Shown: in pieces, positions 19,466 through 27,517 of the stretch | Layout: each line of letters starts with the position of its first letter | How positions within the stretch are numbered: position 1 is the first letter of the stretch | NCBI RefSeq assembly: GCF_007989825.1 | Contig: NZ_BJUA01000002.1 | Location: forward strand, 62,001 to 126,000 | Length of the DNA: 64,000 nt | Source: Cellulomonas persica | Lineage (GTDB): Bacteria; Actinomycetota; Actinomycetes; Actinomycetales; Cellulomonadaceae | Direction: 5' to 3' | Program-made: the position numbers and the translations under genes | Notes under the pieces: generated by a model | The model's database searches: none | Seen by the model: only the letters and a program-made list of their open reading frames with translations | Told to the model about the DNA's origin: nothing

Positions 19466-19951
19466 TCAGCCGAGCTCGGACGTCCCCGAGTACAGGTGCA
19501 GGACCGGGAGCTCGAGCGTCTCGCGGGCGCGCGAGGCCCAGTCCTGGTGGAACGTGTCGAGCCATGCGTGCGGGTACGTGATGATCGCGACCTCGCGCGC
19601 CTCGCGGTCGACGGCCGCCTGGCGCAGCGCGGGCAGCGGGTCGTCGTCGACGATCTCGCCCGTGGCGCTGCGACCCGCGGCGGCGAACTCGGCCAGGGTC
19701 GCCGCGAGCTGCTCGGAGGCGGTGGCCTTCGCCTCGGTCAAGGTCGGCTCCTTGCCCCGCAGCCGCGCCAGCGCGTCCTTGAGGTCGCCGAGCCCGAGGT
19801 TGTCGACGATGGTCGGAAGCAGCGGCCGGTCGGAGTCCGCGGGCACGAGCACGTGGTACGCGAGCTGTTCGCCCTCGTGCAGCGCGAGCAGGTGCTGGAC
19901 GTCGACGGGTGCGAGGGTGTCCTCGATGAGGACCAGGATCGTGTCGGTCAC
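19466..19951 (-). CDS. unrecognised small protein, indicator-like fold suggestion only
   Basis: 161 aa, beginning MTDTILVLIEDTLAPVDVQH. Alternating hydrophobic strands and helices (ILVLIED, YHVLVPAD, EVAIITYPHAW, ELPVLHLYSG) suggest a Rossmann-like or universal-stress-like fold, but the ATP-binding glycine loop of USP proteins is not evident. No signal peptide or membrane segment is seen. The start lies 9 bp after the stop of the RibD-like gene, so the two form an operon. The function is unknown. Confidence 0.7.
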   Translation of the reverse strand: MTDTILVLIEDTLAPVDVQHLLALHEGEQLAYHVLVPADSDRPLLPTIVDNLGLGDLKDALARLRGKEPTLTEAKATASEQLAATLAEFAAAGRSATGEIVDDDPLPALRQAAVDREAREVAIITYPHAWLDTFHQDWASRARETLELPVLHLYSGTSELG

Positions 19952-19960
19952 GTCGCGAGC

Positions 19961-20779
19961 CTAGTTCGACTCGTGCCTCGCCGGGGCGCGGACACCCCAG
20001 CGTCCCAGCAGCACCCCGTCGGCGTGCAACAGGTGCAGCAGTGTCGCCTCGCGCGGCGGTCGCAGCCAGGGCGCGCCGTCGAGGATCCGCGGCGCGGGGC
20101 CGCCGGCCACCGTCGGCGACCACGTGAGGAACAGCTCGTCGACCAGGTCCCGCGCCACCAGCTCGGCCAGCAGCGACGGTCCGCCCTCGGCCAGGACGCT
20201 GGTCAGGCCGCGGTCGACGAGCGCGCGCAGCATCACGACGAGGTCGACCTCGACCTCACCGGCGACGACGACGCGGTCGGTCCCGATGCGCTCGCGCAGC
20301 GCCCCCAGGCGCGGGTTGGTCGCGATCGTCACGACGAGCGGGGGGCGCGGCGCGTCGAGCAGCGCGTCCGGGAGGTCTCCCGAGCGCGTCACGACCGCGA
20401 GCTCGGGCGGCGCCGGGCGGCCGAGCGCGCGGCGCGTCCGTGCGAGCGGCGCGGGCAGGTCGAGCGTCCCGTACCGCTCCTGGCGCACCGTGCCGGCCCC
20501 GACGAGCACGACGTCGGCGAGCACGCGCAGCGACTCGAAGACCCGCAGGTCGGCCGCCCCGTTGATGGATCCCGTCACGTGGTCCGGGCCGGTGGCCGCT
20601 CCGTCCAGCGTCGCGATCATGTTCGCGCGCACCACGAGGGTCGGTCCGGTGTGCTGCGTGGTGTCCGCCGGGCGCTCGTCGACGAACGCCACGAGCTCGG
20701 CCTCGTCCGCGCGGGGCTCGAACCGGCGCGGCGCCGACTCGGAGCGGGGGAGCAGCACGTCGAGCGTCGGGGCGGTCAT
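19961..20779 (-). CDS. RibD C-terminal-domain reductase (pyrimidine reductase family)
   Basis: 272 aa from the ATG at 20779. The fold is that of bacterial dihydrofolate reductase / riboflavin-pathway pyrimidine reductase: substrate region ANMIATLDGAATG, NADPH-binding VLVGAGTVRQERYG, and LAEGGPSLLAELVARDLVDEL near the C-terminus. It lacks the deaminase half of RibD and is not in a rib operon, so it could be a dedicated reductase for another pterin- or flavin-like substrate. The open frame continues upstream into the 15-bp repeat array, but homology starts at MTAPTLDVLLP. Confidence 0.82.
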   Translation of the reverse strand: MTAPTLDVLLPRSESAPRRFEPRADEAELVAFVDERPADTTQHTGPTLVVRANMIATLDGAATGPDHVTGSINGAADLRVFESLRVLADVVLVGAGTVRQERYGTLDLPAPLARTRRALGRPAPPELAVVTRSGDLPDALLDAPRPPLVVTIATNPRLGALRERIGTDRVVVAGEVEVDLVVMLRALVDRGLTSVLAEGGPSLLAELVARDLVDELFLTWSPTVAGGPAPRILDGAPWLRPPREATLLHLLHADGVLLGRWGVRAPARHESN

Positions 20780-20813
20780 GGCTCCGACCGTACGTCGCAC
20801 GGCTCGTCGGCGC

Positions 20814-20918
20814 CGTGCAGGTCGGTCGTGTGCAACTGGGCTTTGTGCAGCTCGGTTCTGTGCAGCTCGGTTCTGTGCAGCCCGGTCGTGTCCAGGTCGG
20901 TGCCGTCCAGGACGGCGG
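20814..20918. repeat. 15-bp tandem repeat array, seven units
   Basis: Seven units of 15 bp run without a break. Two (20844-20858, 20859-20873) are identical, TGTGCAGCTCGGTTC, and the outer copies are degenerate. The array sits in the 160-bp gap between cysG and the RibD-like gene, within that gene's likely promoter or 5' leader. Read on the plus strand it would encode a VQLGS-type pentapeptide. No gene on that strand is credible. Confidence 0.9.
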
Positions 20919-20939
20919 GCGGGGCGAGCACGGCAGCTC

Positions 20940-22124
20940 CTACGGGACGTCCGCCAGCGCGGCGACGTCACCGACGACGATCACGGCCGGGTTGGTCACG
21001 CCGCGGGCGCGGGCGAGCCCCGCGATCGTCGCGAGCGTGCCGACGGTCGTGCGCTGGCCCGGGAGCGTCCCGTTCTCCACGACCGCGACGGGAGTCGCCT
21101 CGTCGCGACCGTGCGCGACGAGGGCGGCCGCGTACTCGCCGAGCCGCGCCACGCCCATGAGCAGGACCAGGGTCCCGTCGAGCCGTGCGAGGTCAGGCCA
21201 GTGCGGCGTCGAGTCGTGCGCCGACAGGATCGTCACCTGCCTGGACAGTCCGCGGTGCGTGACGGGGATCCCGGCGGCACCGGGAACGGCGATCGCGCTC
21301 GTGACGCCGGGGACGACGGTGACCGGTACGCCCGCGGCGACGCACGCCTGCACCTCCTCGCCACCGCGCCCGAGCACGTACGGGTCGCCGCCCTTGAGCC
21401 GCACGACGCGCTTGCCTGCGCGCGCACGCTCGACGAGCACCGCGTTGATCTCGGTCTGCGTGAGCGTGTGCGCGTGCGGCGCCTTGCCGGCCTCGACGAC
21501 CTCGACGTCCTCGTCGAGGTCGTCGAGCAGCTCGCGCGGCGCGAGCCGGTCCACGACCACGACGTCGGCCTCGGCGAGCGCACGCCGGCCCTTCGTCGTG
21601 ATGAGGCCCGGGTCGCCCGGACCGCCGCCGACGAGCGTGACGCTGCCGCGGGCGGGCGGCCGGTGGTGCCGTAGCGGGAGCCCCGCGGTGTCGAGCAGCA
21701 CCGCGATCGCCGACCGCAGGCGTGCGGCGCGGCGCGGGTCGCCGCCCGCTGTCACGGCGACGTCGACGTCACCGGCTCGCGCGACCGCGGGGCTCCACGC
21801 GGACGAGCGCGCGGCGTCGTCGGCGCGGACGCACCACACGCGCGCCGCCTCGGCGTCGGCGGCGACGCGGTCGTCGATCGTGCGCACCCCGGTCGCGGTG
21901 TGCACGAGCCACGCGCCGTCGAGGTCGCCGTCGGCGTAGTCGCGCTGCTCGTGCTGCACGGCGCCCGACGCGACGAGGGCCGCGAGGTCCTCGCACACGT
22001 CCGGCGCCACGACGAGGACGTCCGCGCCGTCGTCGACGAGTCGCGCGGTGCGGCGCGCCGCGACCGGGCCGCCGCCGACCACGACGACCCGTCGCCCGCG
22101 CACGTCCAGGAAGAGCGCGTGCAT
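20940..22124 (-). CDS. cysG: siroheme synthase: uroporphyrinogen-III C-methyltransferase with N-terminal Met8-like domain
   Basis: 394 aa. The N-terminal ~150 residues have the NAD-binding DVRGRRVVVVGGGPVAARRT of precorrin-2 dehydrogenase/ferrochelatase. The remainder is the SAM-dependent methyltransferase CobA/SUMT: VTLVGGGPGDPGLIT, VVDRLAPRELL, RLKGGDPYVLGRGGEE and VVPGVTSAIAVPGAAGIPVTHRG. It makes the siroheme needed by the sulfite reductase encoded upstream. The ATG at 22124 shares one base with the cysN stop (TGATG). It is the last gene of the six-gene operon. Confidence 0.92.
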   Translation of the reverse strand: MHALFLDVRGRRVVVVGGGPVAARRTARLVDDGADVLVVAPDVCEDLAALVASGAVQHEQRDYADGDLDGAWLVHTATGVRTIDDRVAADAEAARVWCVRADDAARSSAWSPAVARAGDVDVAVTAGGDPRRAARLRSAIAVLLDTAGLPLRHHRPPARGSVTLVGGGPGDPGLITTKGRRALAEADVVVVDRLAPRELLDDLDEDVEVVEAGKAPHAHTLTQTEINAVLVERARAGKRVVRLKGGDPYVLGRGGEEVQACVAAGVPVTVVPGVTSAIAVPGAAGIPVTHRGLSRQVTILSAHDSTPHWPDLARLDGTLVLLMGVARLGEYAAALVAHGRDEATPVAVVENGTLPGQRTTVGTLATIAGLARARGVTNPAVIVVGDVAALADVP

Positions 22125-23674
22125 CAGATGCCGGCGCCCGCGAGCCAGTCGGTGTCGGACTCGCCCTCGGCCGTCGGTGCGAGCCGGTCGAGCAGGGTCG
22201 GCCCGACCATGCCCGCCGCCAGGGTCGTGCCGTCGGACGGGTCGACGAGCAGGAACGCGCCCGTGCCCCGGTGCGCGGCGTAGTCGTCCAGCAGGACGGG
22301 CTCGGCGAGCCGCACGCGCACACGTCCGATCGCGTTGAGCCCGAGAGCCGACGGGGCCGCGTCCGACGACGTGTCGGTCGCGTCGAGCGCGTACCTCGTG
22401 TCGACGCCGCTGACCAGCTCGACGGTCTGCGTGTCCACGTCGAGACGCGCGTCGACCTCGCGGAGCAGTGCGCGCACGGTCCGCGTCCCGATGCGTACGA
22501 GCAGGCGCGCGCCCAGGACCGAGCGTCGCTCCGAGAGCCAGCACACGGTCCCGACGAGGTCCTGGCCGAGCGTCGTGCGCGCGCCCGCCGGGACCAGGAC
22601 GTCGCCGCGCGAGATGTCGAGCTCGTCGGCGAGGCGCACGGTCACCGAGCGGCCCGCGGCGGCGCTCTCGAGTGGCCCCGCGAACTCGTCGATGCCCGTC
22701 ACGACGCTCGTCCGGCCTGACGGCAGCACCGTGACCTGGTCGCCGACGCGGACCGTGCCGGAGGTGATCCGGCCCGCGTACCCGCGGTAGTCCGGGTGCT
22801 CCGCGGTCCGCGGTCGGATGACGAGCTGCACGGGTAGCCGCAGCTCGTCGTCGGCGCGCAGGTCGGAGACCGGGACGGTCTCGAGGTGCTCGAGGAGCGT
22901 CGGGCCGTCGTACCACGGCGTGCGCGTCGAGCGGTCGACGACGTTGTCGCCGGTGAGCGCCGAGACCGGCACCGCGAGCACGTCCGGCAGTCCGAGCCCG
23001 GCCGCGTACGCCGCGAAGTCGTCCGCGATGGTGCGGAACGTGGCCTCGTCGAAGTCGACGAGGTCCATCTTGTTCACCGCGAGCAGCACGTGCGGGACGC
23101 CGAGCAGCGCCGCGACGGTCGCGTGCCGGCGCGTCTGCTCGAGCACGCCCTTGCGTGCGTCGACCAGCACGATCGCGAGCTGGGCCGTCGAGGCGCCCGT
23201 GACCATGTTGCGCGTGTACTGCACGTGGCCTGGCGTGTCCGCCAGGACGAACGCGCGCCGTGCCGTGGAGAAGTACCGGTAGGCGACGTCGATCGTGATG
23301 CCCTGCTCACGCTCGGCGCGCAGGCCGTCGGTGAGCAGCGCCAGGTCGACCTCGCCCTCGGCCGCGCCGCGCGCCGCGGTCGCGCGCTCGACGGCCGACA
23401 GCTGGTCCGCGAGGACCGACTTCGTGTCGTAGAGCAGACGGCCGATGAGGGTGGACTTGCCGTCGTCGACCGAGCCTGCGGTCGCCAGGCGCAGCAGCTC
23501 GCGCGAGGCGTGCTCGGCGGCACCGTCCGACAGCGCGGTGCCGGACAGCGTGGTGCCGGACAGCGCGGTACCGGGCGGAGCAGTCTCGGCCGGAGCGGGG
23601 GAGGCGGGGGCGGGGGACGTCGTCACGGGTCTCGTCTCGTCGTTCGTCAGGGTGGGTCCGGAGGCGGCGGGCAT
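22124..23674 (-). CDS. cysN: sulfate adenylyltransferase subunit 1 (GTPase)
   Basis: 516 aa from the ATG at 23674. The EF-Tu-like GTPase core has the P-loop TAGSVDDGKSTLIGRL, G2/G3 motifs GITIDVAYRYF and DTPGHVQYT, and NKMD for guanine. Beta-barrel domains II and III follow. It is not fused to APS kinase. GTP hydrolysis drives ATP sulfurylase (CysD). The first ~55 residues are a Pro/Ala/Thr/Ser-rich tail with a threefold GTALS-like pentapeptide, absent from typical CysN. The start overlaps the cysD stop (TGATG). Confidence 0.94.
   Translation of the reverse strand: MPAASGPTLTNDETRPVTTSPAPASPAPAETAPPGTALSGTTLSGTALSDGAAEHASRELLRLATAGSVDDGKSTLIGRLLYDTKSVLADQLSAVERATAARGAAEGEVDLALLTDGLRAEREQGITIDVAYRYFSTARRAFVLADTPGHVQYTRNMVTGASTAQLAIVLVDARKGVLEQTRRHATVAALLGVPHVLLAVNKMDLVDFDEATFRTIADDFAAYAAGLGLPDVLAVPVSALTGDNVVDRSTRTPWYDGPTLLEHLETVPVSDLRADDELRLPVQLVIRPRTAEHPDYRGYAGRITSGTVRVGDQVTVLPSGRTSVVTGIDEFAGPLESAAAGRSVTVRLADELDISRGDVLVPAGARTTLGQDLVGTVCWLSERRSVLGARLLVRIGTRTVRALLREVDARLDVDTQTVELVSGVDTRYALDATDTSSDAAPSALGLNAIGRVRVRLAEPVLLDDYAAHRGTGAFLLVDPSDGTTLAAGMVGPTLLDRLAPTAEGESDTDWLAGAGI
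23529..23573 (-). repeat. 15-bp tandem repeat inside the cysN 5' end
   Basis: Three 15-bp units (GACAGCGCGGTGCCG with one or two changes) encode repeated G-T-A/T-L-S pentapeptides in the disordered N-terminal tail of CysN. Confidence 0.85.
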
Positions 23675-24654
23675 CAGAAGTAGCCCTCCCGCTTGCGGTC
23701 CTCCATGGCGGCCTCGGAGGCCCGGTCGTCCGCCCGCGTCGCGCCGCGCTCGGTGAGCCGGCTCGCCGCGACCTCCGCGATCACATCCGCCACCGTGGTC
23801 GCGGTCGACTCGACCGCGCCCGTGCAGCTCATGTCGCCCACCGTGCGGTAGCGCACCGTGCGGGTCTCGAGCGTCTCGCCCGCGCGCGGGCCGCCCCAGT
23901 CGCCCGGGGCCAGCCACATGCCGTCGCGGGAGAACACCTCGCGCTCGTGCGCGTAGTAGATCTCGGGGAGAGCGATGCCCTCGCGCTCGATGTAGCGCCA
24001 CACGTCGAGCTCGGTCCAGTTGGACAGCGGGAACACGCGCACGTGCTCGCCGGGCTTGTGGCGGCCGTTGTACAGGTCCCACAGCTCGGGTCGCTGCCGC
24101 CGCGGGTCCCACTGACCGAACTCGTCGCGCAGGGAGAACACGCGCTCCTTGGCGCGCGCCTTCTCCTCGTCGCGGCGCCCGCCGCCGAACACGGCGTCGA
24201 ACCGGTGCGACGTGATGGCGTCGAGGAGCGGGACGGTCTGCAGCGGGTTGCGGGAGCCGTCCGGCCGCTCGTGCACGCGGCCGTCGTCGATCGCGTCCTG
24301 CACGTGCGCGACCACGAGCCGCAACCCGTGCTGCGCGACGGTCGCGTCGCGGTAGGCGAGCACCTCGGGGAAGTTGTGCCCCGTGTCGACGTGCAGCAGC
24401 GTGAACGGCACGGTGGCGGGCCAGAACGCCTTGCGGGCCAGGTGCAGCATGACGATCGAGTCCTTGCCGCCGGAGAACAGCAGCACGGGCCGCTCGAACT
24501 CGCCGGCGACCTCACGCATGACGTGGATCGCCTCGGACTCGAGGGCGTCGAGCTGCGTGAGCCGGCCGGGCCCGGCCGCATGCGGTCCCGACGAGGGGGA
24601 CTGCGTGCGGGTGGGTGCCGACGTGGGGGACGGGGCGCCGAGCGTCGTCGTCAT
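23674..24654 (-). CDS. cysD: sulfate adenylyltransferase subunit 2
   Basis: 326 aa from the ATG at 24654, which overlaps the cysH stop as ATGA. It belongs to the PAPS-reductase-like ATP pyrophosphatase family with PP-loop LLFSGGKDSIVMLHLARKAF. Family segments LLHVDTGHNFPEV, FGGGRRDEEKARAKER and FPLSNWTELDVWRYI are all present. With CysN it makes APS from sulfate and ATP. The first ~30 residues are Ser/Thr/Pro-rich and probably disordered. Confidence 0.95.
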   Translation of the reverse strand: MTTTLGAPSPTSAPTRTQSPSSGPHAAGPGRLTQLDALESEAIHVMREVAGEFERPVLLFSGGKDSIVMLHLARKAFWPATVPFTLLHVDTGHNFPEVLAYRDATVAQHGLRLVVAHVQDAIDDGRVHERPDGSRNPLQTVPLLDAITSHRFDAVFGGGRRDEEKARAKERVFSLRDEFGQWDPRRQRPELWDLYNGRHKPGEHVRVFPLSNWTELDVWRYIEREGIALPEIYYAHEREVFSRDGMWLAPGDWGGPRAGETLETRTVRYRTVGDMSCTGAVESTATTVADVIAEVAASRLTERGATRADDRASEAAMEDRKREGYF

Positions 24655-25370
24655 GTGTGCAGACCGCATTCCGTCTTGGAGGTACCGGACCAGCGCCCCG
24701 CCCGCGGGTCCTCACCCGGGGCGACGGCGCGCGTGCAGGGGGCGCACCCGATCGAGGCGTACCCCGACTGGCGCAGAGGGTTGAGGACCACGCCCTCGGC
24801 CTCGACGTACGCGTCGACGTCGGCCTGCGACCAGGCGGCGAGGGGGTTGAGCTTGACCTTGTTGCGCCGGGTGTCCCACCCCACGACGGCGATGTCCGTG
24901 CGGGTGGGCGCGTCCTCGCGGCGCATGCCGGTGATCCACGCGCGGTACGGCGCGAGGCCGCGCTCCAGCGGCTCGACCTTGCGCAGCGCGCAGCACAGGT
25001 TCGGGTCGCGGTCGTGCAGGCGTGGTCCGTGCTCGGCGTCCTGCTCGGCGACCGTGCGCAGCGGCAGGATCGTCGTCAGGTGGATCGCGGTGAAGTCGGC
25101 GTAGTAGTCGCGCGTCCCGATGGTCTCGGCGAAGTGGTAGCCGGTGTCGAGGAAGATCACCTCGATGCCGGGTGCCGTGGCCGCCGCGAGGTGCACGAGC
25201 ACCTCGTCGCCCATCGACGACGCGAGCACCAGGTCGGGGCCGAACGTGCGCGCCGCCCACGCGATGATCTCGCGCGGGTGCGCACCCTCGAGCTCCGAGC
25301 CGGCCCGCTCGGCGAGCGCGCGCAGCTCGTCGTCGGTCAGGTCGGCGGCGGTGGGGGTCGACGTGCTCAT
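24651..25370 (-). CDS. cysH: adenylyl-sulfate (APS) reductase, 4Fe-4S type
   Basis: 239 aa. It has all the cysteines of the assimilatory APS reductase: Cys126-Cys127 (LCCALRK) and Cys209/Cys212 (GCAPC) as 4Fe-4S ligands, and the catalytic Cys235 in the C-terminal ECGLH. Their presence marks an APS reductase and not a PAPS reductase, which fits the absence of cysC. The product is sulfite. The start overlaps the upstream zinc-ribbon gene (ATGA) and the stop overlaps cysD. Confidence 0.96.
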   Translation of the reverse strand: MSTSTPTAADLTDDELRALAERAGSELEGAHPREIIAWAARTFGPDLVLASSMGDEVLVHLAAATAPGIEVIFLDTGYHFAETIGTRDYYADFTAIHLTTILPLRTVAEQDAEHGPRLHDRDPNLCCALRKVEPLERGLAPYRAWITGMRREDAPTRTDIAVVGWDTRRNKVKLNPLAAWSQADVDAYVEAEGVVLNPLRQSGYASIGCAPCTRAVAPGEDPRAGRWSGTSKTECGLHT

Positions 25371-25531
25371 CGGTCACCTCCGGGTGTCGTCAGGCCGACG
25401 AAGCGCAGCGCGAAGGTACGGGCGCACGACCGGCACTCCCACTGGCCGTGGGTCTCGCCCACCGGCCACAGGTCCTCGCTCGCGCAGAACGGGCAGTAGT
25501 ACGGCACCGCGCGGCCCTCGGACGTGCTCAT
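25367..25531 (-). CDS. small zinc-ribbon protein of the sulfate operon
   Basis: 54 aa. Two CXXC knuckles, YYCPFCASEDL and WECRSCARTF, form a single zinc ribbon (or rubredoxin-like site). It overlaps both neighbours by 4 nt (ATGA), so it is locked into the operon between sir and cysH. Streptomyces carries a similarly placed small gene between its sulfite reductase and cysH. It may be an electron-transfer or assembly partner, but no function is established that I know of. Confidence 0.85.
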   Translation of the reverse strand: MSTSEGRAVPYYCPFCASEDLWPVGETHGQWECRSCARTFALRFVGLTTPGGDR

Positions 25532-27186
25532 CGCAGGTCCTCCTCGGCCGCGCGCTGGACCCACTGCGCGAACAGCTCGCCCTCGAGGCGCTGCTCGTCG
25601 AACCTGCGGGTCACGCGCTCGACGTAGTTTTCGAGCTCGGAGGCCGGCACGCGCAGGCCGCGCAGGGTCTTGCCGAGCCCGACGGTCAGGCCGAGCCCGC
25701 CTCCGAGGTGGACCTGGTAACCCTCCTCGCCCTGCGCGAGCGCGCCCTTGAGGCCGATGTCGGCCGTCTGGATGCGCGCGCACGAGTTGGGGCAGCCGTT
25801 GACGTTGATCGTGATGGGCTGGTCGAACGTCGGCAGGCGCTTCTCGAGCTCCCCGACGAGGGCCGTCGCACGCGCCTTGGTCTCGACGATCGCCAGCTTG
25901 CAGAACTCGATGCCGGTGCACGCGAGCGTGCCGCGCCGGAACGTCGACGGGTTGCGGACCTGCAGACCGAGGGCCTCGAGGCCGTCCACGACGGCGTCGA
26001 CGTCGTCGGCGGCGACGTCGAGGATCACGAGCTTCTGCTCGCTCGTGAGCTGGACGCGGTCGGAGCCCGCTGCCTCGACCAGGTCGGCGACGGCGTCCAG
26101 GATCGGACCCGAGACGCGGCCCACCGTGGGCGCGGCACCGATGTAGAACCGGCCGTCCTTCTGCGGGTGCACGCCGACGTGGTCGCGGCGGCCGGTGGGC
26201 GGCGGCGCCGGCTCGGGCCCGTCGGGCAGCGCGTACCCGAGGTACTCCGTCTCGAGGACCTGGCGGAACAGCTCGGTGCCCCAGTCGGCGAGCAGGAACT
26301 TCAGGCGCGCACGCGTGCGCAGCCGCCGGTAGCCGTAGTCGCGGAAGATCGACGTCACGCCGACCCAGACCTCGGGGACCTGGTCGAGCGTGACGAACGC
26401 GCCCAGGCGCTTGCCGAGCATCGGGTTGGTGGACAGCGCACCACCGACCCACAGGTCGAAGCCCGGTCCGAGCTCGGGGTGCACGACGCCGACGAACGCC
26501 ACGTCGTTGATCTCGTGCGCGACGTCCTGGTGCGGCGACCCGCTGATCGCGGTCTTCCACTTGCGCGGCAGGTTCGAGAACGCGGGGTCGCCGATGTAGA
26601 GGCGGTGGATGGCCTCGATCGCCGGCGTGCCGTCGATGATCTCGTCGGCCGCGACGCCCGCGACGGGCGAGCCGACGATCACGCGCGGGACGTCACCGCA
26701 CGCCTCCTGCGTGGTGAGACCGACGCCCTCGAGCCGCCGCCAGATCTCGGGCACGTCCTCGATGCGGATCCAGTGCAGCTGGATGTTCTGCCGGTCGGTG
26801 ATGTCGGCGGTGTCGCGGCCGAACTCACGTGAGATGCCCGCCACGGTGCGCAGCTGCGCGAGGGTGAGCTTCCCGCCGTCGCAGCGCACGCGGAGCATGA
26901 AGTACGAGTCCTCGAGCTCGTGGGGCTCGAGCGTGGCGGTCTTGCCGCCGTCGATCCCGGGCCGACGCTGCGTGTACAGGCCCCACCAGCGCATCCGGCC
27001 GCGCAGGTCGTCGCCGGGGATCGAGTCGAAGCCCTGCTGCGCGTAGACCGTCTCGATGCGATGACGCACGTTCAGGCCGTCGTCGGCCTGCTTGAGCTCC
27101 TCGTTGGCGTTGAGCGGCTCGCGCTGGTCGAAGGCCCACTGGCCTTCGACTCGTGCAGCGGGTGGGGCGATCCGGGTCTGCGCCAT
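25528..27186 (-). CDS. sir: ferredoxin-dependent assimilatory sulfite reductase
   Basis: 552 aa. Siroheme/4Fe-4S ligands are Cys423, Cys429 (ACTGIEFC) and Cys465, Cys469 (NGCPNSC). The two nitrite/sulfite reductase half-domains are in tandem. Tyr71 (GLYTQRR) and Cys163 (EACGD) match, with identical spacing, the Tyr69-Cys161 pair that is covalently linked in the Mycobacterium tuberculosis enzyme. This supports sulfite reductase and not nitrite reductase. It reduces sulfite to sulfide with ferredoxin. The ATG at 27186 has CTGGAGGT upstream. It is the first structural gene of the operon. Confidence 0.95.
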   Translation of the reverse strand: MAQTRIAPPAARVEGQWAFDQREPLNANEELKQADDGLNVRHRIETVYAQQGFDSIPGDDLRGRMRWWGLYTQRRPGIDGGKTATLEPHELEDSYFMLRVRCDGGKLTLAQLRTVAGISREFGRDTADITDRQNIQLHWIRIEDVPEIWRRLEGVGLTTQEACGDVPRVIVGSPVAGVAADEIIDGTPAIEAIHRLYIGDPAFSNLPRKWKTAISGSPHQDVAHEINDVAFVGVVHPELGPGFDLWVGGALSTNPMLGKRLGAFVTLDQVPEVWVGVTSIFRDYGYRRLRTRARLKFLLADWGTELFRQVLETEYLGYALPDGPEPAPPPTGRRDHVGVHPQKDGRFYIGAAPTVGRVSGPILDAVADLVEAAGSDRVQLTSEQKLVILDVAADDVDAVVDGLEALGLQVRNPSTFRRGTLACTGIEFCKLAIVETKARATALVGELEKRLPTFDQPITINVNGCPNSCARIQTADIGLKGALAQGEEGYQVHLGGGLGLTVGLGKTLRGLRVPASELENYVERVTRRFDEQRLEGELFAQWVQRAAEEDLR

Positions 27187-27300
27187 GAGGCGCTACCTCC
27201 AGGACGTTCATGGCGTACGGCTGCACCCAGGACACAGCGAGCGAGCGCTGGTCTTCCGTCCGGGCACGACCGCGCGCCCGGGTGGGGGACGTGGGCGGGG

Positions 27301-27333
27301 TCAGTTGCTCCGCAGACAGCAGCACATGCACAT
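27301..27333 (-). CDS. cysteine-rich leader peptide of the sulfate operon
   Basis: A 10-codon frame reads MCMCCCLRSN, then TGA, ending 114 bp before sir. Four of the ten codons are Cys, three in a row. In mycobacteria, short poly-Cys upstream frames are known to act as cysteine-responsive attenuators of sulfur genes, and this one fits in position and composition. Starting at the second Met would give MCCCLRSN. A different frame through the same DNA (start at 27376) carries scattered Cys codons but no run. I see no obvious terminator stem overlapping the leader, so the mechanism may be ribosome stalling or Rho-dependent. Confidence 0.72.
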   Translation of the reverse strand: MCMCCCLRSN

Positions 27334-27517
27334 GGACGTCCGGGCACGCGCAGCCGAGCCGGCACACGGCCGACATACGCGCACGAACCCGGAGGAGATC
27401 ACGGGTCGAGATTCACACGGGTTCCCCCGTTCGGGGAGTCCCAGACCGGATGGTGAGATGCGCGTGACGGCATGTGGACGACGATCCGACCATCCCGTGG
27501 ACGTACCCTGGACCCTC

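Noticed and set aside
20815-20930. Plus-strand frame with VQLGS pentapeptide repeats that could be a pentapeptide-repeat protein.
   Set aside because: It is only the translation of the noncoding 15-bp array; the rest of the frame is antisense to cysG.
27301-27376. Alternative leader frame starting at 27376 with scattered cysteines.
   Set aside because: It runs without a Cys run into the sir leader and lacks a ribosome site; the MCMCCCLRSN frame fits known leaders better.
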